DNA of 64,000 nucleotides from Maylandia zebra (GCF_041146795.1 NC_135187.1:20678556-20742555), one strand, 5' to 3'. Shown: positions 22,165 to 33,182, counted from the first letter of the stretch. Notes: generated by a model not told the origin, from the letters alone. Program-made: numbers and translations.

Positions 22165-22992
22165 TGATACTGCAATTATTCAGATTAATATTAATAAGAT
22201 GTGACCAAAAATACTTTTATAAACTGCTCAATGTCATGATGCCAGAGTTTTCTAATGACATGTAGCTTTTGTGACAAGGATTTAACTGTCACGGTTCTGG
22301 GTCCGTTGGACCCAGTATTTTGAGTTTATTATGTTTTGGTTTATTTTTGCATTATGGATTGTTTTCTGATGTTCTGGTGCTTTGTTTATTATTATCATTA
22401 TAGATCTGTTTCTGTTATTCTTGGTGAGGGATCAGTTCTTAGGTTTTGGGTTCTCATGTGTGTTGCAGTTTCTGTTCAGTGTCTAGTCTGTCTCTCAGTG
22501 TCATGTCTGCATCTGGTTTAGTAATTCTTGTTTCCTGTCTTATTGTGAAAGTCTTTGTCTTATGTTAGTGTGTGCAGCTTAGCTCCCCCGTCTCGTTAGC
22601 CCTGATCTCCCCCAGCTGTGTCTCCCTTCTGTTGCCCATTCCCTCATTACTACCCTGTGTATTTAAGCCCTGTGTTTTCCCATGCTTGGTGTCGTGTCGT
22701 ACCATCAGATTATGCCTGTGTGTTTCTGTTCTCCATATTCCATGTTCACTTCATGTTTTGCTTTCGTACCAGCAATAAAGCTGAGGTCTTTGAGTTTCAA
22801 GTTAGTGTCTGAGTCCTGCGTTTGGATCCTCCTCTCCGCCTGCCCGCACACAGAGCCCTGACATACTGCATGATACTGCAATTATTTGGATTAATATTAA
22901 TAAGATGTGACCAAAAATACTTTTATAAACTGCTCAATGTCATGATGCCAGAGTTTTCTAATGACATGTAGCTTTTGTGACAAGGATTTAAC
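22165..22992. repeat. 122-bp direct repeats around an LTR-like unit
   Basis: Positions 22165-22286 recur at 22871-22992 with about two differences. The LTR-like unit and seven further bases lie between them. A target duplication of this length would be exceptional, so a local tandem duplication with the LTR near its junction is more likely. Confidence 0.8.
22287..22863 (+). mobile_element. LTR-like fossil, probably a solo LTR
   Basis: The 577-bp unit starts TGTCACGGTTC and ends GAGCCCTGACA, has TATTTAAG near 22661 and AATAAA near 22775, and does not code. A related, more degraded copy is at 6262-6910. No short target duplication was found. Confidence 0.5.
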
Positions 22993-23784
22993 AGCTGGTT
23001 TGATATCATGATAAATATCACACATATCCAACAGGTGTGTATCAATCTGAATGCATGAAAACATTATTAGTGTACTTACTACTATTACTATAATTACTGC
23101 GTAGAGTAAAAAGTAAGTATTTCTGTCTCTCTCCTTTTGCATACTTGCACAGAGGCAGTCAGGCGATATTCAATATGCAATCAAATAATAAATGAGTTTA
23201 TTGATATCCATTGATGTCTATATAAAGCATTGTGAGATCACAAAAAGCTTAATAAAGACTAAATGTATTCAAAAATCATGCAGTTTGTGGGGATAGGTTA
23301 AGTGACTAATCTAAATTGCCCATAAGTGTGAATGCAGGAGGGAAAGTAGTTGTCTCTCTCTCTGTGTGTTAGCCCTGTGACAGACTGGCGACCTGTCCAG
23401 GGTGTACCCCGCCTCTCGCCGTATGACAGCTGGGATAGGTTCCAGCCCCCCCCCCCCCCCCCCCCCCCCCAAACCCTGAAAAGAATAAGCAGAAGCGAAT
23501 GGATGGATGGATGGTATTCAAAAATCCATCTATAAACCAAAGGTCCGCATTATGTTATTTAATTCATTTTAAAATTTGTATTTACTTCAACTTTACTGGC
23601 TGCCATAGCAGAGTCACATATCTCTGTCTGGGCTGAGAGGATCCTTCTGAGAGGGGAGAGTTCAATCTGTCTTTGTTTACTGGAGCAGCTCAGGAGTTTC
23701 TATTTGGTCCTTCCTGTTAGAGATCTGATTCACCCTGTTTGATTAATCATTATGCTGATATAGCTTTGTGGTACCATAAACATA
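22993..23784. other. Spacer with dispersed repeat, then L3 upstream region
   Basis: Positions 23340-23515 are a common fish repeat (GACTGGCGACCTGTCCAGG-like start, a 25-base C run at 23446-23470, an ATGG-repeat tail), possibly an RTE-type LINE end. From about 23640 the sequence matches the distal promoter of other lectin units and is the original upstream region of L3. No gene is seen. Confidence 0.55.
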
Positions 23785-24358
23785 CAGTGGGGCAAAAAAG
23801 TATTTAGTCAGCCACCGATTGTCCAAGTTCCCCCACTTAAAATGATGACAGAGGTCAGTAATTTGCACCAGAGGTACACTTCAACTGTGAGAGACAGAAT
23901 GTGAAAAAAAAATCCATGAATCCACATGGTAGGATTTGTAAAGAATTTATTCGTAAATCAGGGTGGAAAATAAGCAAATTACTGACCTCGGCGACAGCCC
24001 CAAAACATCACTGCTCTCGAGAAGATCTGCATGGAGGAATGGGCCAAAATACCAGCTACTGTGTGTGCAAACCTGGTAAAGACCTATAGTAAACGTTTGA
24101 CCTCTGTTATTGCCAACAAAGGTTATGTTACAAAGTATTGAGTTGTATTTTTGTTATTGACTAAATACTTATTTTCCACCCTGATTTACTAATAAATTCT
24201 TTACAAATCCTACCATGGGAATTCATGGATTTTTTTTTTCACATTCTGTCTCTCACAGTTGAAGTGTACCTCTGGTGCAAATTACTGACCTCTGTCATCA
24301 TTTTAAGTGGGGGAACTTGCACAATCGGTGGCTGACTAAATACTTTTTTGCCCCACTG
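23785..24358 (+). mobile_element. Tc1/mariner element, internally deleted
   Basis: Perfectly inverted CAGTGGGGCAAAAAAGTATT ends are flanked by TA (23783-23784 and 24359-24360). The interior keeps the last part of a Tc1 transposase around 24020-24140, reading [15 protein letters not shown] and ending NKGYVTKY-stop. The catalytic region is gone, so it is non-autonomous. It sits in the L3 upstream region. Confidence 0.85.
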
Positions 24359-24685
24359 TAAATTACACATCAGCTCAGTTCATTGGACTGCTACAGAGAG
24401 GCCAAGTACAGGTTCACTAAAGAAGTGGACATTGCTAAACATCAGCACTCTGAGAAGATGCAGCAGCAGATCTCAGAGAATGACTCGGCCTCTGTGTGGA
24501 AAGGTTTTAGGAATATCACCAACTACAAGCCTAAAACCCCCCACTCCACTGATGACTTGCTCTTGGCCAACACCCTCAACGACTTTTACTGCCGTTTTGA
24601 CGAGCCATCAGGCAGCCTTCACACCTCCAACGGCCCCAACAAAAGAGACACTTTGGACACTCATTCCCCCACCTCTCCCCCCTCC

Positions 24686-25781
24686 AGGGCTTTGGAGTTG
24701 ACGTCACGCCGCAATGCATTGTGGGAGCGCAGCTCCATTTTCGGGGTCTACGAATCAAAACAAACACACTGTGTTGGAACGACGACGACAAGAAACACGC
24801 TTAAAAACAGCTAAAAAAGAAAACGGACGGTATAGAGACCGATTGCGTCCAGAGGTGAAGCAGCGGTACTTGAAAAAAATAGAGTGCATCGCAAATCTGG
24901 ACCCATATGAAATACGGCAGTGGAGTAAAGACCCAGACGACTTACCGCCACTGTCCTACCCCGATATCTTCACGTATCTTGTTTGTGGAGTAAGCGCTTA
25001 CACAGCGAACCAGTTTCATAATTACAAGTCACTGGAGGCGCACATCCAATTTACAAATGGCTGGGCGCAAGATTTGGCTATTTTCAAGCCGCCAAACTCT
25101 GAGTACGTCGTCATTCATACCAAAGTAAGTCAGCTGGAGTGCATCGAGTGAAATAGCCATTTTCCACCCCCCACCATAATTAATGTTATACATTTATCAT
25201 TGAACTGCTAAAATATCGTTATCATATTATATGCCCGTAATTGTAAAGTACATGCAAATTAACACATTGATAATCGGGCAAATTATTAACGCCAATTTGT
25301 GTCCTTCCTGTCTCATTTCATTTATTATCTTTACATCAACCAATCAAGTCACTCCATTCGATGTTTGATCGCAATTTCTATACCTTCCGAGACCACCAAC
25401 GATGATATTATTCAGCTATAAAGTGTGATGTGAACATATTTAGAACTTACCGGAATGAAAATGTCTTGAGCACACCAGCTGATATCTGGAGACGGAACAG
25501 AACTTGATATCAGCTCGTCTCACGGCTGCTATCCAGGCTAGACGCCTTCGTTTGGTAATATCCGATACATGAGCTCCTTCATGTTGCTTCCAGGTTGGGA
25601 AAGCATAAAAAGACAATCCAAACTTATTCCCGTGCCGGTCGTAAGATCGAACATTGCAGCCGACCGCACAGCAAGTACGAACCATGGCTATGCTTTCGCT
25701 CCTTACTTAGACCCCCAAAATGGCGGATCGGGCCAAAATCCTTTCCACGCCCACCCCCGTGACATCACGCTCCAAAGCCCT
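24686..25781. mobile_element. THAP/SWIM (ISL2EU-like) transposon, deletion derivative
   Basis: The ends AGGGCTTTGGAG and CTCCAAAGCCCT are inverted. The sequence equals the left 650 bp and right 440 bp of the neighbour at 25784-29423, with about 2.55 kb missing between (equivalent to about 26440-28987). It keeps exon 1 of the SWIM protein (plus) and the THAP exon (minus), but no transposase core. Its right end is two bases (AT) from the next element. Confidence 0.85.
25448..25685 (-). pseudogene. Isolated THAP exon in the deleted element
   Basis: It reads MVRTCCAVGCNVRSYDR... with FPTW, RRRLAWIAAVRR and CSRHFHSG, the C2CH zinc-finger layout of a THAP DNA-binding domain that would recognise transposon ends. 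A GTAAGT donor follows on minus, but the transposase exon it should join is deleted. By itself it could at most yield a short THAP peptide. Confidence 0.7.
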
Positions 25782-25896
25782 ATAGGGCTTCGGAGTTGAC
25801 GTCACGCTGCAATGCATTGTGGGAGCGCAGCTCCATTTTCGGGGTCTACGATCCAAACAAATACACTGTATTGGAACGGCGACTACGACAAGAAAC

Positions 25897-27121
25897 ATGC
25901 TTAAAAGCAGCTCGAAAGAAAACGGACGGTATAGAGATCGATTGCGTCCAGAGGCGAAGCAGCGGTATTTGAAAAAAATAGAGTGCATCGCAAATCTGGA
26001 CCCATACGACATACGGCAGTGGAGTAAAGACCCAGACGACTTACCGCCACTGTCCTACCCCGATATCTTCACCTATCTTGTTTGTGGAGTAAGTGCTTAC
26101 ACTGCGAACCAGTTTCGTAATTACAAGTCACTGGAGGCGCATATCCAATTTACAAATGGTGGGTGCAAGATTTGGCTATTTTCAAGCCGCCAAAATCTGA
26201 GTACGTCGTCATTCATACCAAGGTAAGTCAGCTGGAGTGCATCGAGTGACATAGCCATTTTCCACCCCCCACCATAATTAATGTTAAATCTTTATCATTG
26301 AACTGTTAAAATATCGTTATCATATTATATGCCCATAATTGTATAGTAGATGCAAATTAACACATTGATAATCGGGCAAATTATTAACGCCAATCAGTGT
26401 CCTCCCTGTCTCATTTCATTTATTGTCTTTACATCAACCTTGTCCTTGCATGTTACAGGTACTGCACTCCCAAAGATTGAATGAACCTGCATTACGACCA
26501 TGGGTAATTGTAAGCACCACAGGGAAGGTCGAAACTGCACACTGCACCTGTATGGCCGGAGTTGCTGAGACCTGCACCCATGTCGCTGCACTTCTGTTTA
26601 AAGTGGAGGCAACAGTGAGGATACGTGGCACAAAGACAGTCACAGATGAACCAGCCTACTGGGTTTTGCCGGGGAACACAACCAAGATACAGCCAGAGGT
26701 TGGCCATAACATTGACTTTACATCTTCAGCAGCACAAAAAAAGACTCTTGATGAAAATATAAACGGACCGTCTGTGGTGAAAGGCAGAAGAAGCCGTCCT
26801 TCAAAAAGAAAGATTCCCTCTGCTACGTTTGAGGAGTTGTCACCAGTGTTAGACACACTTCAAAAACACAATAAAGCAGTGTGTTTGTCTGGATTGGAGA
26901 AATACTACACATCACACACTGTACAGTCATCCACATTACCACTGTCTCTGGCGTGTTTGCACAGCACAGGTGCACAGTCCCTTGGCCTTACCGAGCTACA
27001 ACTGCACTGCGTAAAGTACATAAACACAGCTAAAGTAACTGAAGAACAGGCAGAAGCTATTGAGGAACGCACAAGACTGCAACACAAGAGCCCAGAATGT
27101 TTTTTGTCAGAAGTGCATTGA
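25897..27121 (+). pseudogene. SWIM zinc-finger protein of the transposon, frameshifted
   Basis: Exon 1 begins at ATG 25897 (MLKSSSKENGRYRDRLRPEA) and runs to a donor in ACCAAG|GTAAGT near 26222. Exon 2 begins after TGTTACAG at 26458 (VLHSQRLNEPALRP) and stops at 27119-27121. The SWIM motif HCTCMAGVAETCTHVAALLF (CxC...CxH) is near 26540-26600. Compared with the neighbouring deleted copy, exon 1 lacks one base in the Asn-Gly-Trp segment near 26159, which breaks the frame. The YqaJ nuclease domain expected after this part in relatives is absent. Function in transposition is inferred from the family. Confidence 0.7.
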
Positions 27122-27382
27122 AATATGTATAACTTGATTTCAAACGTGCAGCACTTACCATGTACCAATTGTCAAAGTGTGAAATAAAGAGTGCAAAGCA
27201 GTTATTTGTTATCTTGCTTTTATTATAACGTAATTTTAGTGAAACAAAGAGTCCAAAGTGATGATAAACTTTCGCTTATAGTATACAGGTACAGAAATGG
27301 TTACATAACGCAATGTCAATGTGTTCATACAGTCACACATACAAAAAACTAAAAAGGTTTTCCTTTTTTAAACAATTATTAA

Positions 27383-29327
27383 TTAACAAGTACAAGTCTC
27401 ATGTGTGCCTGGTTCCACTACCACACTGGGGCACATGTTAACCAAAACACAACACACCCTCACAATTTTATCAAGGAAGGTAACGTCTTCACCCTCACAT
27501 GGAAGAAGAGAACGGATTGGCATGGTAGTATGTAGCATTTTGAATTTGTTGCGCAAACTGCCAATTACTCGTTCAACATGGATTCTTAGGTGTGCAATGG
27601 CTCGTGTATTTTCTATGTCCTTGGCATCTAGTTGACAGAAGCCCCTTGTAAATGCTGGGATCTTTACCTCCGCACACATCATTCCCACCGCATCTCTGAT
27701 GTCAAAGCCTCTGTCAGCCAAAACTACATCCCCTGGTAACAGCTTGTTAAGTATGCCACATTGCTCTGTGATGTGTTTATCTGATGCACGGCCCCCCCAC
27801 CCCTTAGAAATGAATGAAATTGCACCTTGTGGAGTAATCCCGATCAGATATTTCATGGTGTGTGTACCCTTGTAGTGTGAGTACGTTTGAGCACGAGCCT
27901 TTAAATTAGATGGTCGTTCTGTACGAATTTCAAAACAGTCTACAATGATGGCTACACGATTTCCAAAAGTGTCCGTAAATTGTGGTGGCATTGTTGCTTG
28001 CAAACAGTGCCTCTCTGGCCAGTGTACAAGTATTCCAAAGCGAGCATGCAACACGTCAATTGTATCAGAAAAGACAGAAGAAAGAGTTTTGTAGGAGACA
28101 TTGAATAGATAACTAAGATGCTGGACAGGAAGATCAAGTCTAAGTCGCATAAGTGTGAGTAAAAGCATTTGGAAATGCGACAGTTTCTTTGATGCTGGTA
28201 GGAAAGCTTTTACATTCTCGAGCACGGACATAAAAATAGCAAAACAAGTAAAACCGGTGTAATATTTCACTTTTTCCGTGTCACCCTTTAAAAAGTTTTC
28301 ATTCAGCTCTGTCTTGTCCAACTTTGATTTAAGCTTTCTGTTCTCCTCCAGCAGCCGGTTTATTTCTGCTCTGCTCTGTACACAGTGCACACAATCATTT
28401 GTCAGTTGTTGATCTTCTGTCTGTTTCTCTCTGATATCAATGTTTTCTGCATCAGCACCCGTTACCTCTGCTTCTACTTGTCCAGCACAAATTTGTCCCT
28501 CAGCCAAAATAACAAGGTTGTTATGGTGTTGCTCTTCGGTGGTGTCCATCTCTGGCTGCTCTTCTGTGGTAACTTGTGCTGAGGCTTCACCTTGACATTC
28601 TGCTGAGGCTTCACCTTCACACTCTGCTGCTCCATTGTCAAAGCCTGTCCAATAAAAAGAGTGCAAATACACAAGGGAACTTTTAAATGGTTTATACATT
28701 AAGGCCGTATGAATACTCAAAAATGTTTGTGTTAATTGACTAAGATCAACTTTTAAAATAAGAGACTGTGGCTGGGGGTGCGGTTGTCGTTTACCTCCAA
28801 ATAGTACATTATTTTGTTGACGTTGTGTTCGCCTCCTGTGACGGTCTGAATGTGATGTTCGGATTTCGGAGTGCCCCATGTGTAGCGTTGGTACCCAGTC
28901 TGGATTTGTTTGATCCATTTCATAGGCAGGCTTCCCTACAGTTGTGCGAAACAATTAGCGAATCGTTACATAGCACATATGTCTGCAAAGTCACTCCATT
29001 CGATGTTTGATCGCAATTTCTATAACTTCCGAGACCATCAACGGTAATATTATTCAGCTATAAAGTGTGATAAGAACATATTTAGAACTTACCGGAATGA
29101 AAATGTCGTGAGCACACCAGCTGATATCTGGAGACGGAACAGAACTTGATATCAGCTCGTCTCACGGCTGCTATCCAGGCTAGACGCCTTCGTTTGGTAA
29201 CATCCGATACATGAGCTCCTTCACGTTGCTTCCAGGTTGGGAAAGCATAAAAAGACAATCCAACCTTATTCCCGTGCCGGTCGTAAGATCGAACATTGCA
29301 GCCGAGCACACAGCAAGTACGAACCAT
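27383..29327 (-). CDS. THAP-DDE transposase, apparently intact
   Basis: The THAP exon runs 29327 to about 29094 (MVRTCCVLGCN... CSRHFHSG) and ends at G|GTAAGT on minus. Exon 2 starts near 28943 (after CTGTAG) with GKPAYEMDQTNPDWVP, completing the THAP domain, and continues to the stop at 27383. An optional in-frame intron lies at about 28794-28649. Downstream are a coiled coil (EINRLLEENRKLKSKLDK), a helix-turn-helix (FNVSYKTLSSVF) and a DDE_Tnp_4 core with IIVDCFEIR, VLADRGFD and HVERVIGSLRNKF carrying the three acidic residues. No stop or frameshift is seen. The enzyme would cut and paste the element in the nucleus. The exact superfamily name is less certain than the fold. Confidence 0.8.
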
Positions 29328-29599
29328 GGCTATGCTATCGCTCCTAGCTTAGACCCCCAAAATGGTGAATCGGGCCAAAATCCTTTCCACGCCCACCCCC
29401 GTGACATCACGCTCCGAAGCCCTATAGCCATCACCACCATCAAACACTTCACCTACAACACCCCCCTCCTCACCCCACACAAAGGAGGATTTCACGCCAC
29501 CTCCTCCCACCACAACTCTTCATATTCATGAAGCAGGTGTGAGGAAGCATGTCATGTGCCTGCCTGCTTCAAGTCCGCTACCATAATCCCTGTCCCCAA

Positions 29600-30806
29600 G
29601 AAACCTAGGATCACTGGACTAAATGACTAAAGACCTGTGGCTCCGACATCTGTGGTCATGAAGTCATTTGAGCGCCTGGTTCTCTCCTACCTCAAGACCC
29701 TCACGGCCCCCCTCCTGGACCCCCTGCAGTTTGCATACAGAGCCAACAGGTCTGTAGACGACGCCATCAACATGGCTCTACACTTCATCCTGCAGCATCT
29801 GGACTCCCCAGGAACCTACGCCAGGATCCTGTTTGTGGACTTCAGCTCTGCCTTCAACACCATCCTTCCAGACCATCTCCGAGGCAAGCTTTCCCAGATG
29901 AATGTGCCTGATCCCATCTGCCGGTGGATCACTGACTTCCTGACGGACAGGAAGCAGCATGTGAGGCTGGGAAAGAATGTCTCGGACTCTCGGACCATCA
30001 GCACCGGCTCCCCTCAGGGCTGTGTTCTTTCTCCTCTGCTCTTCTCTCTGTACACCAACTGCTGCACCTCCACCCACCAGTCTGTCAAGCTAATCAAGTT
30101 TGCAGATGACACCACCGTTATTGGGCTCATCTCGGACGGGGATGAGTCTGCCTACAGGTGGGAGGTTGAACGTCTGGTGTCCTGGTGCAGCCACAACAAC
30201 CTGGTGCTGAATGCCCAGAAGACAGTGGAGATTATTGTGGACTTCAGGAAGCACACAGCCCCACTCCCCCCCATCATCCTGACTGACACCCTCATCACCT
30301 CTGTGGACTCATTCCGCTTCCTGGGTACCACCATCACCCAGGACCTGAAGTGGGAGCCCACCATCACCTCCGTCATTAAGAAAGCCCAGCAGAGGATGTA
30401 CTTCCTGAGGCAGCTGAAGAAATTCAACCTGCCAACACGGACGATGATGCAATTCTACACCGCAATCATCGAGTCCATCCTCACCTCCTTCATCACCGTG
30501 TGGTACGCTGGAGCCACTATCAGGGACAAACAGAGACTGCAGCGTGTTGTGCGCTCTGCTGAGAAGGTGATTGGCTGCAGACTCCCATCTCTGCAGGACC
30601 TGTACACCTCCAGGACACTGAGGCGTGCAGCTCAGATCTCAGCTGACCCTTCTCACCCCGGACACAGTCTGTTTGACCTGCTCCCCTCAGGCAGGAGGCT
30701 CCGGTCCATTCGCACCAGGACCTCTCGCCATAAGAACAGTTTCTTCCCCTCTGCTGTTGGACACATGAACAATAACCGTATGACTGTTCCCACCACTAAC
30801 ACATGA
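29600..30806 (+). pseudogene. Rex1 reverse transcriptase, 5' incomplete
   Basis: Reverse transcriptase motifs run in order: FERLVLSYLK, DPLQFAYRANRSVDDA, FVDFSSAFNTI, GSPQGCVLSPLLFSLYTN, the catalytic FADDTTVIGL and FRFLGTTI, then the C-terminal SLQDLYTSRTLRRAAQI. A stop codon interrupts the N-D-Y-R-P-V motif near 29627, and the upstream part is deleted or displaced by the transposons. The downstream frame is open to 30806. No endonuclease domain is present, so it cannot move by itself. Confidence 0.85.
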
Positions 30807-31109
30807 CCCTACGCTGTGTTCACTGCATCATTCCATGTTTGGCACTGATCACCACCTGCACTCATGTATATATCATGTATATATCTATCTACTTAGCACT
30901 TTTAATTCTTATTCTTATTTTTATTTTCATGTCTATTTAAGCGTTATATGACAGTATGTTTGCACTAAGCACCGCAGCAATTTCCTAATGTTGTAAACCT
31001 GCTCAACATTTGGCAATAAAACCCTTTCTGATTCTAATTCTGATGTATTTTTCTGGCTCATTTTTAGTGTTATTGTTTAGAGTGGGGTGAAAACACCCTC
31101 TCAGGCAGC

Positions 31110-31116
31110 TATAAAA
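31110..31116 (+). promoter_or_regulatory. L3 TATA box, promoter shortened
   Basis: TATAAAA is preceded by AAAACACCCTCTCAGGCAGC, but the CCAAT and TGATGTCA boxes found 39 bp upstream in every other copy are missing. Rex1 sequence ends at about 31043. The TATA-to-ATG distance (100 bp) is normal. Confidence 0.7.
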
Positions 31117-31209
31117 GAAAGCAGCTCCACCTCTCTGCAGAAATCTGAACATCCTGTACAAAGAAGCTTCAGCAGCTCCTCATCACACTTTGAGACTTAA
31201 AGCTCCAAC

Positions 31210-32393
31210 ATGATCTTGCTCCTCTTCCTGCTCGGTCTGGCTCTGGGTGCTCCTTCTGAGTCTCCTTCTGATGAAAATGAAGTAAAGCTCCAACTTGGTA
31301 ACTTTTTTTGTGCATTTTTTTTTTGTCTTTTTAATATTATTTAGCAAATAATAGATTTTAAATGCACCTTTATCATGTTTCTTGTTTTGTTTTGCTCAGG
31401 ATAAATATGTGTTAGTGTAATTGGGGATACATGCATTAATTTGGTTCCACGTTTCAAACCTCCAGCAGAACCAGGCTCAGACAGGAGCAGCCATTTGCTG
31501 TGACTGGTGGAACTTTAGGCCTCATCAAAAAGAAAAGCTTAATATTAAAAGTAGATTATTGATTATCTGTGTCCTTAATCCAAACTGGCTGATTACACAT
31601 TAGAGGAGGCTTAAAGCGGAAGGCTCTGCCTCCCATTCTACTTTTAATTAACCTCAAAACCACAAGTAAACCAGCAGTCTGAGAGCAAAGTACTCCATTG
31701 CTCTTAAAATAAGATGTAGCCTGAGTATTTAATACCTTGTATGTGAGGAGAAGGATTTTAAATTTTAATCTGGATTTAGCAGGGAGCTGATGCAGAGAAG
31801 CTAATATGTAATGTTTCTTTCTATTCCCTGAAGTACATACAGAAAAGCAGCCTGACACCAGGTCTCACCTTTAGGATATTAGCAGTACAGATCAGGTTTC
31901 TTCTGTTACTAAAAAACAAATCATGATCTTTTTCCTCTTCTTGTTTCTGTCTTTTTCAGATGACCGAGCAGTGCAGCTGCAGCATGGAAACTGTCCCCCG
32001 TTCTGGTGGAGCTTCAACGGCCGCTGCTATACGTATGTAGCTACACCGATGAGCTGGTCTGATGCAGAGTTCCACTGTTTGTCACAGGGAGCCAACCTGG
32101 TGTCCATCCACAACATGGAGGAAGAGAACTTTGTCAGATCCTTGATCAGGAACTTCGATCGTGCTCAGAGAGACACCTGGATTGGACTCAGTGATGTTCA
32201 CAGAGAGGGCAGATGGATGTGGTCTGATGGCTCTGTGGTACGCTTTTTTAACTGGCTTGCAGGCGAGCCAAACAACCTGGAAAAAAACGAACACTGTGTG
32301 CAAAACAACTTTGGTCCTGTTAAGAAGTGGAATGACGAACCATGCTCTCGTGGTTATCCCTCTGTTTGTGTAAAACGCAATGCTTGTGCTTAG
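31210..32393 (+). CDS. L3: divergent C-type lectin, EPN type
   Basis: Exons 31210-31297 and 31960-32393 give 173 residues in phase 1. The leader is MILLLFLLGLALG. The domain has WIGL, GEPNN and WND, so a mannose-type site. L3 is the most diverged intact copy: SDGC is SDGS, while the terminal cysteine (RNACA) remains, leaving it without its usual partner. The exon is also open upstream to an ATG at 31924 reading MIFFLFLFLSFS directly into DDRAVQ, a second possible leader that needs no splicing. Its intron carries another dispersed repeat. Clustered AATAAA-like sites near 32585 may end the mRNA. Confidence 0.88.
31440..31860. repeat. Dispersed repeat in the L3 intron
   Basis: This fish repeat contains TGTATGTGAGGAGAAGG and CTGCCTCCCATTCTAC-type segments. 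A related fragment is at 51740-51950. Other lectin introns lack it. The family is not identified, and it ends about 60 bp before the alternative ATG of L3. Confidence 0.55.
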
Positions 32394-32949
32394 AAACTAA
32401 GACACTAATTCAACATTAGACAGTTAACCTGATGTTATGTTGGCATGTACACTTCTAGTTTAACATTTGAGAACAGCAGCGGAGCACTGACCTGTTCTTC
32501 TGCTGACTGTGTCAATATGGCTCGTAAACTGAGACAAATTATCTCCAGGAACAGCTGTTCAATAGAAGACAACAATAGAAGACAATAAATAATCACTACA
32601 AGCACATCTGTTCAGCTGTTTGCAGACACTAGAGAGTGACTTGTATTAACATGTGTACATCATGAAATCTGTTGCTTTAGTATTTATGGTTGGCCAACCG
32701 GTTAATGCTAGGTAGCTATATCTGATTTTATGATTCACACACAGCTTAATGACAAAAAGGGCCTTCCCTCTACTGCCATCTCTACCTGTCTGTGAAACTT
32801 TCTCAGTAAATGGCATTGGTGTGTTTTGTCCTTTAATAAAATTAATAATAGAAGATTCATTTCTGATGCAATCCAGAGTATATTAATGAAACTGGTCTTA
32901 AATTATATGCAAAGTTTGTGACATCATGTTGAATTTATAAACGTGTACC
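32394..32949. other. L3 3' flank, no gene seen
   Basis: It contains a short local duplication (ATAGAAGACAA twice near 32561-32584). It does not resemble the 3' flanks of the other lectins. No further feature is seen. Confidence 0.5.
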
Positions 32950-33182
32950 TTTAAAATAAGTGTTAGGGTTAGGGTTAACCCCCACACACCCCACTTTTCA
33001 GTTATTTATTTGTAAAAAATATTTGGAATCATGTATGATTTTTGTTCCACTTCTCACGTGTACACCACTTTGTGTTGGTCTTTCACGTGGAATTCCAATA
33101 AAATTGATTCATGTTTGTGGCTGTAATGTGACAAAATGTGGAAAAGTTCAAGGGGGCCGAATACTTTTACAAGCCACTGTAC
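32950..33182 (+). mobile_element. Tc1/mariner 3' fragment with telomere-like start
   Basis: The end GAATACTTTTACAAGCCACTGTA and the segment CACGTGGAATTCCAATAAA are typical of Tc1-like 3' regions in fish. The left side holds GTTAGGGTTAGGGTTAAC. No transposase remains. It abuts duplicated block A at 33183. Confidence 0.6.

Larger units (their letters stand above)
25784..29423. mobile_element. THAP/SWIM (ISL2EU-like) DNA transposon, near full length
   Basis: The 3640-bp element has inverted AGGGCTTCGGAG ends. AT lies between it and the preceding copy, and AT follows its right end, fitting a 2-bp AT duplication. Two convergent genes fill it: a SWIM-finger protein on plus (25897-27121) and a THAP-DDE transposase on minus (29327-27383). 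ISL2EU-type elements are known for a transposase plus a YqaJ-nuclease protein; the YqaJ part is not seen here. The transposase frame is unbroken, so the copy looks young. Confidence 0.8.
24375..31043 (+). mobile_element. Rex1-type LINE split by THAP/SWIM transposons
   Basis: The Rex1 parts are 24375-24685 and 29426-31043. The first encodes SASVWKGFRNITNYKPKTPH, upstream of the reverse transcriptase; the second encodes the reverse transcriptase and a TCTGATTCTAATTCTGATG-type tail. It is 5' truncated and also seems to lack a piece between the parts beyond what the insertion explains. It lies inside the L3 upstream region. Confidence 0.8.

Noticed and set aside
29778-30077. Minus-strand frames opposite Rex1 reverse transcriptase
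   Set aside because: They are shadows of the LINE coding strand; the plus frame carries all reverse transcriptase motifs.
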